Source of the DNA: Streptomyces sp. NBC_00464
GTDB taxonomy: Bacteria; Actinomycetota; Actinomycetes; Streptomycetales; Streptomycetaceae
DNA: 64,000 nt
NCBI RefSeq assembly: GCF_036013915.1
Contig: NZ_CP107900.1
Span: 1 to 64,000, forward strand
Direction: 5' to 3'
Shown here: positions 1 through 7,329 of the stretch, one piece after another
How positions within the stretch are numbered: position 1 is the stretch's first letter
Layout: each line of letters starts with the position of its first letter
Position numbers and translations under genes: made by a program
Notes under the pieces: model-generated
Told to the model about the DNA's origin: nothing
Databases searched by the model: none
What the model saw: the letters and a program-made list of their open reading frames with translations, nothing else

Positions 1-18
1 AGCCCGGAGGAACGACGC

Positions 19-105
19 ACGCCCCTACGGGGCGTAAAGACGATAAACCCTACGGGTTTATGCAATTCCTCCGGAATTGCAAAATGGATTCCTACGGAAT
101 CCATT
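19..105. repeat. array of four tandem perfect hairpins
   Basis: Four perfect palindromes follow one another with only 2-8 bases between them: 19-35, 43-61, 61-81 and 83-105. Stems are 7, 8, 9 and 10 bp. Every loop is three bases (TAC, TAC, TCC, TAC), so each apex reads CCTACGG or CCTCCGG although the stem sequences differ. The run is AT-richer than its surroundings. No reading frame is convincing here. It may be a cluster of structured sites or transcription stops, or the edge of something lying to the left of the window. Confidence 0.75.
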
Positions 106-389
106 CCCGCCCGGAGTCGGTGAGGGTTCGTCATGCCCTCTCGTCAGAGTGTGGTCGATCTTCAAATCAGCAGCTAAAAGGGTGGGGTGGCCGGTCGGCC
201 CGTCTGTCGTCGCCTGGCCCGGGGCCGGTCTCCGGGATCCTGCCGGCCGAGGGGGACCCATCCCCCCTGCCGAATCTTCCACGACTCGGCCCCACTCACC
301 CTCGACACCACCACGCCCATAACCCTCCGATGCATCACATGATGCGACAGGGTAGGAACTGTGAGAATAAGGCGTTGCCGCCAGACACC
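106..389. other. intergenic region without a recognisable gene
   Basis: Reading frames exist on both strands, but they are Pro/Arg/Gly-rich, lack a ribosome-binding site and resemble no family. Apart from the hairpin array to the left and the terminator to the right I see no structure. Confidence 0.5.
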
Positions 390-422
390 CCTGGGACGGT
401 CCAGAGAGCGAACCGTCCCAGG
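390..422 (-). terminator. hairpin terminator of the 435-905 gene
   Basis: An 11-bp perfect stem (CCTGGGACGGT with ACCGTCCCAGG) and an 11-base loop lies just beyond the stop codon of the minus-strand gene ending at 435. There is no U-tract, which is usual for Streptomyces terminators. Confidence 0.7.
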
Positions 423-434
423 TACTGCGCAGGC

Positions 435-905
435 TCAATGCCCTTCGGTAGAGGGGCAGATTGCCGGAGCATCCTTATAATCTAGGCCCGGCTCAGGTGG
501 AGAAATTTCCCCGGTAGCGGGGTGGTGGCAATATGCGTCGAAGATTTCCGCCCCGGTTACCGGCTGCGGTTCGGACCTATCGATTTTCCATCCACGGACG
601 CTTTCGCCCTCTTGATCCTGGGTTCGCATGACGAGCCCGCCTGGGTACTCCCCAGAGACAGCGACCGCGAAGAGTTCACAGAAGCTCAGGCCGCTCTCTT
701 CACTGGCCAGGAATCCGAACTCGCCCTGCGCAAAGCTGAAGTCTGCGAAAGCCGTGCCGCCGTCTCCTTCGACAGTGAGAGTGAGATGGTGAATGCCGCT
801 TCCAGCCTTTTCGAGAAGAACCTCGAAAATCTGCATCGCGCGGTCCAGCGTCTCGTTACTCGGTGCCTTGAGTCGAATCACCACTGCGTTTATCACCTTT
901 CGCAA
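435..905 (-). CDS. hypothetical protein, about 156 residues
   Basis: No family was recognised. The protein is acidic and apparently soluble. It starts with a beta strand (VINAVVIRLKAP) and a helix (ETLDRAMQIFEVLLEKAG), then alternating strands; the C-terminal 40 residues are Pro-rich and probably disordered. The longest frame begins with TTG at 905; a GTG three codons further in (896) is an equally good start, and neither has a strong ribosome-binding site. It is followed by its own hairpin terminator. Size and position among single-gene cargo suggest an accessory function. An immunity-type protein is possible, but this rests on context only. Confidence 0.6.
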   Translation of the reverse strand: MRKVINAVVIRLKAPSNETLDRAMQIFEVLLEKAGSGIHHLTLTVEGDGGTAFADFSFAQGEFGFLASEESGLSFCELFAVAVSGEYPGGLVMRTQDQEGESVRGWKIDRSEPQPVTGAEIFDAYCHHPATGEISPPEPGLDYKDAPAICPSTEGH

Positions 906-920
906 TTGTGGCTTGGGTGC

Positions 921-954
921 GGCGGGGGGGGGGGGGGGTGCTACTCCCCCCGCC
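921..954 (-). terminator. poly-G/poly-C hairpin terminator
   Basis: GGCGGGGGG and CCCCCCGCC can pair across a short loop just after the stop of the minus-strand gene ending at 976. The left arm lies inside an uninterrupted run of 15 G (924-938), so several alternative registers can form and run length may vary. Confidence 0.6.
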
Positions 955-975
955 GCTCTCGGGTGGTGAGGTGGG

Positions 976-1362
976 CTACTTCGTGGACTGGGCGGGCACG
1001 GCGACGGTGCCGATCATGAGGTGGAGTTCGACGAGTGACGTCACCTGGTCCCTAGTGAGGCCGAGAGTGTCGCCGTGGCGGTCGGTGCCGCCAGTGATGA
1101 CGGCGTTGCCGTGGTAGTGCTGGTGGGGCTCTCGGTGCATGGCGTAGAGGATCGTGGCCGTGCGGTTGACCGGGGAGCCGTTGATCATGCCTTCGTCGTC
1201 GAGCCACATGGTGATCGTGGGCGAGACGTCGACGGCGTCTACGTGGGTGCAGCCGATCTCGGTGTAGTAGATGTTCAGGTGGCCGTCCGTGGGCCAGTCG
1301 ATGATCTGGAAGCTTCCGTTGGTTCGGAGGATCAGGGCATACGGGCGCTGAGGGGTGGTCAC
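976..1362 (-). CDS. DUF3846-like protein
   Basis: A 128-residue soluble protein that resembles the DUF3846 family of actinobacterial plasmids, phages and integrative elements. The second half carries the pattern I associate with that family: an acidic stretch (WLDDEGMINGSPVNRTATILY), a conserved Asn before an Ala/Thr-Leu pair, then G-N-A-V-I-T-G-G and G-L-T-R-D-Q. Biochemical function is unknown. The start is the ATG at 1362, with AAGGAAA (ttccttt on the plus strand) as a plausible ribosome-binding site. It is monocistronic, with its own terminator at 921-954 and a long hairpin about 100 bp upstream. The family call is from pattern memory and is moderately secure. Confidence 0.7.
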   Translation of the reverse strand: MTTPQRPYALILRTNGSFQIIDWPTDGHLNIYYTEIGCTHVDAVDVSPTITMWLDDEGMINGSPVNRTATILYAMHREPHQHYHGNAVITGGTDRHGDTLGLTRDQVTSLVELHLMIGTVAVPAQSTK

Positions 1363-1455
1363 TTTGGGTTTCCTTCAGGTGGTTTGGGCTTGGGTTGCTG
1401 ACCGGCTGCTACTGCCGACCAACAAGAAAAATGTATCGCACTCCCCTGCCACTCT

Positions 1456-1490
1456 GGGTTGATTCTGCGGTCATTTCCGCAGGTCAACCC
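1456..1490. promoter_or_regulatory. bipartite inverted repeat upstream of the DUF3846-like gene
   Basis: GGGTTGA (1456-1462) pairs with TCAACCC (1484-1490), and inside it CTGCGG (1465-1470) pairs with CCGCAG (1477-1482). That is 13 bp in two blocks, about 95 bp before the start of the minus-strand gene at 1362. It could be an operator or a leader structure. It also abuts the inverted-repeat element that starts at 1495, so it may belong to that element instead. Confidence 0.5.
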
Positions 1491-1494
1491 ATAT

Positions 1495-1844
1495 GGAGAC
1501 ACCGGGGCGGGGCGTTGTCGTGCCGCCGCTGTCCCTGCCGCGCAGCGGCTGGGACTCCGTTCGGCAGCGCGGAGCGCTCGGGGCAGGGCGGAGCGCTGCC
1601 CCGCCTGGCCGGACGGCCCGCCGTGGGACGCGGAGCGGCCCCGGCGGGGAGGGGGGTGGGGGCGAGAGCGCGGAGCGCGCGGCCGGGGAGCGGAGCGGAC
1701 CGGCGGTCCCACCACCCTCGGCGTGAGAGCGCGGAGCGCTCGGCCGGGGGCGCGGAGCGGCCCCGGCACGCCCGGCGGGGGTGAGGAGCGCAGCGGATCA
1801 CCCCCGCCAGCGGCGGGACGTCAACGCCCCGCCCCGGTGACTCC
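1495..1844. repeat. 350-bp element bounded by 37-bp inverted repeats
   Basis: Bases 1495-1531 and the reverse complement of 1808-1844 agree at 34 of 37 positions. The interior is extremely GC-rich and full of short hairpins; the octamer GCGGAGCG or close variants recurs about seven times, often near a loop. One internal hairpin is an 11-bp perfect stem (GGCGGGGGTGA with TCACCCCCGCC, about 1768-1807). Reading frames in this stretch are low-complexity Arg/Pro/Ala products of the repeats. It looks like a non-coding miniature element or a structured site. No target duplication is evident. Confidence 0.65.
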
Positions 1845-2048
1845 AGAGTGAACGGGCCGTCAGGCCCGAACCCCCTTCTCCCCTCGCTGCGCCCCGTCCC
1901 TCGCTGCGCCCCGTCCCCGGACCTCAGCGGATCCGAACGACGGCCACCATGGCGGTCGCGGTGGTGGACCTCTCGCGCCGTCTGATCCGCAGGGCGGGAA
2001 AAGGGTCAGGACTGATCGGATCCCGCTCGTCCACGCGATGATGAGGGC

Positions 2049-2435
2049 GTGACGGACGAACGAAGCGAACCCACAGCCCTGATGGCGCGGAGGATGCGCG
2101 CGGCACTCGCGGAGGCTCTCTGGGACCCCGCCGGCGACCCTGCGGCAGCCGTCAAAGTACTGGCAGGCATGGTCGAGGGAGTCTGCGGGAGATCCACTAT
2201 CGCCGACGAGGACCTGCACCTGCTGTTCGAGTCGGAGTCGCTGTCATCGGCCTACCTGTTCTGCGCATCGCTGCAGAAGTCGCTGAGCCTGGACTACCTG
2301 CGGCAGCACCCTGACCATCGCGAGATCTCACCAGCCGAGCACCTGAACCACATTCGCCCCTACCTCCTCCAGTTCCACCAGCGGCAGCAGGAGGCACTAC
2401 AGCGGATCGACGCAGAGTTCCCGCAGCAAATTTGA
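2049..2435 (+). CDS. hypothetical protein, 128 residues
   Basis: A small, acidic, helical protein with no recognised domain. It starts at GTG 2049 (V-T-D-E-R-S-E-P). Residues 10-60 form a long amphipathic helix region rich in Ala and Arg; the C-terminal half is again helical (YLLQFHQRQQEALQRIDAEF). Codon use fits Streptomyces. The 180 bases before it hold an imperfect tandem duplication of CTCGCTGCGCCCCGTCCC (about 1877-1915). No neighbour is co-transcribed with confidence. It is probably a real accessory gene, since composition and third-base bias look like coding DNA, but nothing indicates its role. Confidence 0.6.
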   Translation: MTDERSEPTALMARRMRAALAEALWDPAGDPAAAVKVLAGMVEGVCGRSTIADEDLHLLFESESLSSAYLFCASLQKSLSLDYLRQHPDHREISPAEHLNHIRPYLLQFHQRQQEALQRIDAEFPQQI

Positions 2436-2527
2436 TCTTCAAAAACCTCAATGACCAGCAACCGGGGGTCAACTCTCCGGAAGCACGTGGGGGTCAAGAT
2501 TCACGGAGCATTGACACCTGCTTGTGG

Positions 2528-2914
2528 TTAGGGCTTCCACTCCTCGCGGTAATCGGCATCATCGACGTATGCCAACGCAAGCAAGGTCAAGGCTTGCCCA
2601 AGACCATCGAGGTATCCGGCTGCCGGGTCGGTCATCTGCGTGGTTTCGTAGAGGTCCAGGAGGGCCCGCTTGGCTTTGACCTCCCGGAAGACCCGTGCGG
2701 GATCGAACCGGGCGATGTGGTCGGCAGTGCCGAGGTAGACATCAGGGATCTCGGCGCCGGATTCCAGCACGACAACGGTCCGTTCGGCCCTCCACTCTCC
2801 GTCCCCCGCCATGGCGTCACGCGCATGATCCCAGTCGTCCTGAACCCTGGCTCGGAGGAAGGCAACAAGCTCGGAGGCCGGGACCTCAGCACGGCCTGCG
2901 CTGATCTGAGGCAT
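2528..2914 (-). CDS. DUF6221 family protein
   Basis: 128 residues that match the DUF6221 family common on streptomycete plasmids and integrated elements. Seen directly: an N-terminal ELVAFLRARVQDDWDHARDA helix, the central block HIARFDPARVFREVKAKRALLDLYE, and the C-terminal LALAYVDDADYREEWKP. These three blocks, in this order and at this length, are typical of the family. No function is established. The ATG at 2914 fits the family start. The gene stands alone, convergent with the small gene ending at 2435, and its upstream side is only about 75 bp from the left end of an insertion sequence, which may have separated it from former neighbours. Confidence 0.8.
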   Translation of the reverse strand: MPQISAGRAEVPASELVAFLRARVQDDWDHARDAMAGDGEWRAERTVVVLESGAEIPDVYLGTADHIARFDPARVFREVKAKRALLDLYETTQMTDPAAGYLDGLGQALTLLALAYVDDADYREEWKP

Positions 2915-3042
2915 GACCAGATCCTTGCGCCTCCCTCAGAACTTGTCGACAGGTTCGTCTGACGTCACGAAGGCCAGATACGGGACAGGCTTTAGAGATC
3001 GTCTCAACTGGCTTGATCTTTAAGCTGACGGCCGTGATAGCG

Positions 3043-3855
3043 ATGGTGAGGCGTCTCGTGCCGGACGGATTGTGGGAGTTGTTCCAGCGGGTGGTCCCGG
3101 CTGCGCCGGTGCGTCCGCAGGGCGGTGGCCGACGGCGCTACGGTGATCGCGAGGTGCTGGCGGCAATTCTCTTCGTGGCCACCACGGGGTGTACGTGGTC
3201 GGCAACTGCCGCCTGGCTTCGGCCCATCCGGGCCAACCGCACACCGGCGGTTCACCGAGTGGAGTCGAGCCCGGGTATGGGGGAAGCTCCACCGCCTTGT
3301 CCTGGACGAACTCGGCGCATGCGGAGAGTTGGACTGGTCCCGATGCGCGATCGACTCGGTGAACATGCGGGCCCTAAAAGGGGGGACCTGACAGGTCCGA
3401 ATCCCGTAGATCGCGGCAAGAAGGGATCAAAGATCCACTTGATCACGGAGCGGACAGGTCTGCCCCTCTCCATCGGCATCTCCGCCGCGAACACCCACGA
3501 CAGCCAAGGGCTCGAACCTCTTGTGCGCGGCATACCGCCCATTCGCTCACGCCGCGGACCGAGGAGACGAAAGCCCGCCAAGCTCCATGGCGACAAGGGG
3601 TACGACTACGACCACCTGCGCCGGTGGCTGCGCTCGCTGAACATCACCCCGCGCATCGCGCGCAAGGGCGTCGAGTCCTCCCAGCGCCTGGGACGTCATC
3701 GCTGGACCGTGGAGCGAACGGTCGCCTGGCTTGCCGGATGCCGCCGCCTGCACCGTCGGTACGAACGCAAAGCAGGGCACTTCCTCGCCTTCGCCGGAAT
3801 CGCCGCCGCTCTGATCTGCTACCGCAGACTCGCGAAGGTCATCAACTCGACTTGA
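3043..3855 (+). pseudogene. IS5-family (IS112-like) transposase, frameshifted
   Basis: DDE transposase related to the copy at 59451. N-terminal LVPDGLWELFQRVVPAAPV and C-terminal blocks (PVDRGKKGSKIHLITERTGL, HGDKGYDYDHLRRWL, HRWTVERTVAWL, RRYERK) are present. Codons from about 3200 to 3376 are scrambled in this frame; the expected residues (RQLPPGFGPSG through RCAIDSVNMRA) appear one frame over. Comparison with the second copy shows one extra base near GTACGTGG|T|CGG at about 3200. The natural shift site AAAAGGGGGG (3376-3385) then returns the ribosome to this frame, so a single 270-codon frame exists but encodes a corrupted middle. Start chosen by homology at ATG 3043. Probably inactive. 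Confidence 0.85.
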
Positions 3856-3927
3856 TCCGTAAAGTACGGCTCTATATGACGCGGCCAAACGCGACAGACC
3901 GCGCCGCGTACACACGTCGAGGAACTC

Positions 3928-4527
3928 ATGACTGACTACCTGGCTGCCGCGATGGCGATGCTCGGCCCGGCGCAGAACCGCTATGCGGACCCGGGCGCCT
4001 GGGACCGACTCCACACAGAGCTCGGCATACAACTGCCTCCCGACTACAGGACCCTCGTGGACGCGTTCGCCCCCATTCAGATCAACGCGCACCTTTACCT
4101 TGCCCACCCTGCGACCGAGCGGTGGAACCTGGGCCGCACCATTCGTAGCAAGATCACGTCGTGGTCCGAGGTGCCGTGGGACGACCTCGATCTTGAGGCA
4201 GAGGAGGACCCCCGCCGGCTCTTCGGACTCGACGAGCTGAGTTTTGGCACCCGCAATGGGCTATGGCCGATCGCGAGCACCGACCGAGGAGAGACCATCT
4301 TCCTGCTCGATGCCCCCGACGCTCCAAGGCTCCTGATCAACTATGACGAAACCTGGGCAGAGCACCGCATGTGCTTCGCGGAATGGCTCTACCGCTACCT
4401 CATCGGCGAAGACATGAGCGGGCCCAACAGCGCAGCCTTCTACCCAGGCCCCGTGCAGTTGCGACATCTTCCAATGTCTGCTGACGAACGCCCCGAACCT
4501 TGGGACGGCCCAGACCGCGGCATGTGA
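3928..4527 (+). CDS. SMI1/KNR4 (SUKH) domain immunity-like protein
   Basis: A 199-residue protein with the SUKH fold signature: W-D-R-L-H-T-E-L-G-I-Q-L-P-P-D-Y-R-T-L-V-D-A-F near the N-terminus (residues about 24-48), then a long strand-rich core ending in the E-T-I-F-L-L and FAEWLYRYL blocks. SUKH proteins are best known as immunity proteins against polymorphic toxins, acting in the cytoplasm by binding the toxin domain. No toxin gene is adjacent. The gene lies 70 bp after the transposase, in the same direction and inside the apparent terminal repeats of the insertion sequence, so it is probably passenger cargo. Start ATG 3928 is preceded by GAGGAA. Confidence 0.85.
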   Translation: MTDYLAAAMAMLGPAQNRYADPGAWDRLHTELGIQLPPDYRTLVDAFAPIQINAHLYLAHPATERWNLGRTIRSKITSWSEVPWDDLDLEAEEDPRRLFGLDELSFGTRNGLWPIASTDRGETIFLLDAPDAPRLLINYDETWAEHRMCFAEWLYRYLIGEDMSGPNSAAFYPGPVQLRHLPMSADERPEPWDGPDRGM

Positions 4528-4571
4528 GAGGCCATCGCCCTTTCACAGCGGCAACCTAATGAGATCACTTC

Positions 4572-5585
4572 TTAGGCGGTGAGAGCGGCGGTCAGGGCGT
4601 CCGGCGGGGGTGTGGTGCCTGTGGCGAGGTAGCGGATGCCGTTGCCTGCGGGCGGGGCGGCTGCGCCCTTGGTGAGGGGGTGGCGGCGGGAGGTGGCGGT
4701 GCGCCATCCGTGCCGCTCGTCCCACACGAGTGCGAGGGCCGGCGGGCAGGGTCCGTCCAGGGTGAGCACGGCGGTGACGACGTCGTCGGCGGGGTGGTGG
4801 ACGGTGGGCGCGACATCCGTGGTGGTCCAGCCCTGACGGTGGAGTGCCTGGCCGACTTCGGCCAGGTACGGCGCCGCGCGGCGGGCGCGCAGAACGGCTT
4901 GGGCGCGGACGGTGGCGCGACGTACCTGTCCGGCGGGGTAACCGAGGGCCACCGCGGCTTGTTCGGGTGTCAGGGACGGGTCGGTGTGCATGAGGTCGGC
5001 CATGCGGTCGGCGCGTAGGTGGGTCAGGGCGTCCTGCGCGGTGTCGCGGTGCACACCCAGCTCCTGGACGACGGCGGCCGCGCTGATGGCGGGGTCGTCG
5101 TCCAGGAGCTGGGCCGTGAACGCGGGGAGCTGGTCGCGGGGGACCTGGTCCCCCGATCGCTTCGGTCGGCCGGCTCTTTCGGCGGCGGCCTTGCCCGGTC
5201 GGTCCGCCTGGTACTGCCGCACGATGGCCCGGGGCCAGTGGTCCACCCCGCACACGTCGGTCACGTGCGCAGCCAGGAACGGGGCCCTCTTGTAGCTGTC
5301 CCATGAACGAGGGGCGACACCGAGCTCGGCCGCGCACTCCCGACGGTCCAGAAGGTCTCCGGCGTCGTCCTTGGCCGGGAGTTCCGGTACAGGCTTGCCC
5401 ATGAGGTATGCGTCGACCTGCTCGCCGTCGAACAGGCGGGTACGGGCCTTGTCCGAGCTGACCGGCACCGGGAACCCGGCAGCCTCATACGGCTTGAGCT
5501 TGAGATACCGCTCCGTGCGCAGCCCCTGCTGCGCGGCAAGGTCCGCCAGGGTGCGTACGAGGTGGCGGCGGCCTGCTCTGATCAC
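4572..5585 (-). CDS. DNA-binding-like protein with DUF6292 C-terminal domain
   Basis: 337 residues. The N-terminal half (about 1-210) contains several short helix-turn-helix-like segments, including RRECAAELGVAPRSWDSYKR, AAAVVQELGVHRDTAQDALTHL and TPEQAAVALGYPAGQVRRA, so it probably binds DNA. The C-terminal 100 residues (YLAEVGQALHRQGWTTTDV... LALVWDERHGWRTATS... IRYLATG) match DUF6292. This combination is frequent on streptomycete plasmids and integrative elements, where it may act in regulation or replication control; its role is not established. Start ATG 5585, with GAGGAGCATCCGTG upstream. The stop codon falls in the right terminal repeat of the neighbouring insertion sequence, so the last codons may be IS-derived. 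A palindrome 60-80 bp upstream may be its operator. Confidence 0.75.
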   Translation of the reverse strand: MIRAGRRHLVRTLADLAAQQGLRTERYLKLKPYEAAGFPVPVSSDKARTRLFDGEQVDAYLMGKPVPELPAKDDAGDLLDRRECAAELGVAPRSWDSYKRAPFLAAHVTDVCGVDHWPRAIVRQYQADRPGKAAAERAGRPKRSGDQVPRDQLPAFTAQLLDDDPAISAAAVVQELGVHRDTAQDALTHLRADRMADLMHTDPSLTPEQAAVALGYPAGQVRRATVRAQAVLRARRAAPYLAEVGQALHRQGWTTTDVAPTVHHPADDVVTAVLTLDGPCPPALALVWDERHGWRTATSRRHPLTKGAAAPPAGNGIRYLATGTTPPPDALTAALTA

Positions 5586-5642
5586 GGATGCTCCTCAGCC
5601 CACCGTCTATAAAACGGTACCGGCGTCTCTGTCCTGCCTCAG

Positions 5643-5665
5643 CGTACGGGTACGCTGCCCGTACG
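5643..5665. promoter_or_regulatory. palindromic operator candidate
   Basis: CGTACGGG (5643-5650) and CCCGTACG (5658-5665) form a perfect 8-bp inverted repeat with a 7-base spacer, about 60-80 bp before the ATG of the DUF6292-type gene at 5585. The location suits a repressor site. No protein can be assigned to it from sequence. Confidence 0.45.
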
Positions 5666-5856
5666 AGGGCGTGATCCTTACGGGTTGTGCGCTTGGGTTG
5701 GCCGGTGCCCGTGCTACCCGCGTGAGCGGACTGAGGGCGCCGGCCTCTTTCACGTCCTGGCCGTGCTTCCCGGCCTCTTGCGCCTTTCGACCGCAGACGC
5801 GGCGCCCGGCCCTCCGGGGTGGGGGGCACCTGGCCGCTCGGCTTCCACCGTGTTGT

Positions 5857-7143
5857 CTACGGCAGCGGCGCGAAGCTTCCCGAGAGCTCGCGCACGCCTG
5901 CGGTGCGTGGGTGCCGTGACGAGAGCTCGGTGACGATCTGCCGGATTGCCGGCCGGTCGCGTACCTCGCCGGGGCAAGCCCGCAGGGCAGCGAGCAGCTC
6001 CCGCGCGGCTTCCGTCGGCTTGCCCCACTGCCACCAGGCTCGGGCCAGGTCGGTATGCATCCGGCCCCGGCGTTCGGCGGTCGCGAACTGGTCGGCACGC
6101 AGGTTCTTGCCCGCGTGCAGCGCGGAGCCGGCGTCTCCGAGCGCCCAGTGAACCCCGACCGCGTACAGGTCGACGGCGGCCGGCGTCAGCGGGAAGAGGC
6201 GACCGCGCGGGGGCTGTTCGGGGAGGCTACGGGCAGCTCGGCGGGCCTCTTCGATCATGGCCAGGGCCTGGGTCCGGTCGCCTGAGCGGGCGGCGGTGTA
6301 GGACGTGGTGCACAGCATCTGTGCGTACGCCGCTCGCTGCGGGGCGGTGCCGAGGCCGGTGGATTCGACCCCGGCGGCGGCCTGGAGGATCAGGCGCTGA
6401 GCGGCGGCGGGCTGGTCCTGGTGCCGCAGCACGATGGACAGTTCCCGGGCTGCGGCCGCGGCCGCGAGCGGTGATCCGGACAGCTCTGCGTATGTCGTGG
6501 CCCGGTCGGCTGTGAGTCTGGCCCGGTCGTGCCGCCCGATCTTGGTCAGGACCTGCGAGGCCAGCGCATAGCAGGACGACAACCGGGCGTGGTCGAGGTC
6601 CTGCCGCGAACGGGCCGCGTCGTGAGCATCGCCCAGCAGCTCCGGCAGCAGGCCGAGGAGGGCCGCATGCCGCCCCGCGTCGAACAGGGCCCGCGCGGTG
6701 ACAAGGCGGCCATCGATCGGCGCCTTCGTGCCGGACGGAACGAGCGGACCGGCCAGGGCCTCATCCACGGCCAGGAGCAGTGTTGCGGGTACTGCCGCCC
6801 CGGCGGTGGCGAGCAGTGTGCGGCGGCGCAATGGGTCCTCCTCGGGTCGCGGACCGACCGACGCAACTCTAGTGGCGGGAGGGGCTGATAGGCCCAGAGC
6901 TGCCGATAGGACATTTGACGGCATACCAACCGCCGCAGCTGCCTGTCTGATCAGCCGGAGCTCGGCACGGCTGCCGCGTGATTCCAGCCGGGAGACGGTG
7001 GACGCCGAGCACCCGACCACGGTCCCTAAGTCGGTCTGCCGCCAGCCGCGCGATTCCCTGCCCAGCCGGATCAGGCCGCCGGCGTCATGACGGGCCAGCA
7101 GGCCCCGCACCTGCGCGGAGTGCCATACGGAGTCCGAGTGCAT
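5857..7143 (-). CDS. XRE-family regulator with TPR-like C-terminal region
   Basis: 428 residues. The Cro/C1-type helix-turn-helix occupies about residues 20-75 (LIRLGRESRGWRQTDLGTVVGCSASTVSRLE). The remaining 330 residues are Ala-rich helical hairpins typical of the TPR-like sensor half of Streptomyces XRE regulators, preceded by a hydrophobic stretch TLLATAGAAVPATLLLAV that could be a buried helix or a weak membrane segment. Start ATG 7143 has a strong AGGAGG six bases upstream; the frame stays open much further upstream but without coding character. It is divergent from the small gene at 7330, and a pair of direct repeats sits between them, so it probably regulates both. It also resembles the regulator at 39979 in architecture. 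Confidence 0.85.
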   Translation of the reverse strand: MHSDSVWHSAQVRGLLARHDAGGLIRLGRESRGWRQTDLGTVVGCSASTVSRLESRGSRAELRLIRQAAAAVGMPSNVLSAALGLSAPPATRVASVGPRPEEDPLRRRTLLATAGAAVPATLLLAVDEALAGPLVPSGTKAPIDGRLVTARALFDAGRHAALLGLLPELLGDAHDAARSRQDLDHARLSSCYALASQVLTKIGRHDRARLTADRATTYAELSGSPLAAAAAARELSIVLRHQDQPAAAQRLILQAAAGVESTGLGTAPQRAAYAQMLCTTSYTAARSGDRTQALAMIEEARRAARSLPEQPPRGRLFPLTPAAVDLYAVGVHWALGDAGSALHAGKNLRADQFATAERRGRMHTDLARAWWQWGKPTEAARELLAALRACPGEVRDRPAIRQIVTELSSRHPRTAGVRELSGSFAPLP

Positions 7144-7208
7144 GCCCGCCTCCTGACCACGGTCCGGGGCCATCCTCCACGGTAGAGCGGCAGGAGGACC
7201 CCGTATAC

Positions 7209-7238
7209 ACCGCGTGCAGGACCTGCAAACCGCGTGCA
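7209..7238. promoter_or_regulatory. direct-repeat operator candidate for the XRE regulator
   Basis: ACCGCGTGCA occurs at 7209-7218 and again at 7229-7238, exactly 20 bp (two helical turns) apart, with the palindrome TGCAGGACCTGCA between and overlapping them (7215-7227). It lies in the divergent intergenic region between the regulator starting at 7143 and the gene starting at 7330. That geometry suits cooperative binding by the XRE protein. Confidence 0.5.
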
Positions 7239-7329
7239 CGCAACGGAAGTTGGAGACGTTCCGACTGGCTCCGATGCTGTCCTGATACCGGAGCCCCCGC
7301 ACCAGGGGGCCAGCCGAAAGGGGAGCACG

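Larger units (their letters stand above)
2989..4577 (+). mobile_element. IS5-family element carrying a SUKH passenger gene
   Basis: The ends are inferred from an imperfect inverted repeat: bases from 2989 rightward and the reverse complement of bases from 4577 leftward match at about 16 of 28 ungapped positions, with a solid core TCTCA and a shared GG. Between them lie one transposase (broken) and, in the same direction, an intact SUKH-domain gene. The architecture parallels the better-bounded element at 59408-60666, whose transposase is closely related. The right end coincides with the stop codon region of the following minus-strand gene. The exact ends are uncertain. Confidence 0.6.

Noticed and set aside
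19..105. Calling the hairpin array a Streptomyces chromosome telomere
   Set aside because: Stems are AT-rich and the loops are TAC/TCC, unlike the GC-rich GCA/GAA-looped archetypal telomere palindromes; the window gives no sign that the DNA ends here.
1359..1851. Several overlapping open frames on both strands
   Set aside because: They lie inside the GC-rich inverted-repeat element and translate to Arg/Pro/Ala/Gly runs produced by the octamer repeats.
7234..7329. Upstream extension of the 155-residue gene to 7234
   Set aside because: The extra codons cover the direct-repeat operator region and have no coding bias; ATG 7330 has a ribosome-binding site.
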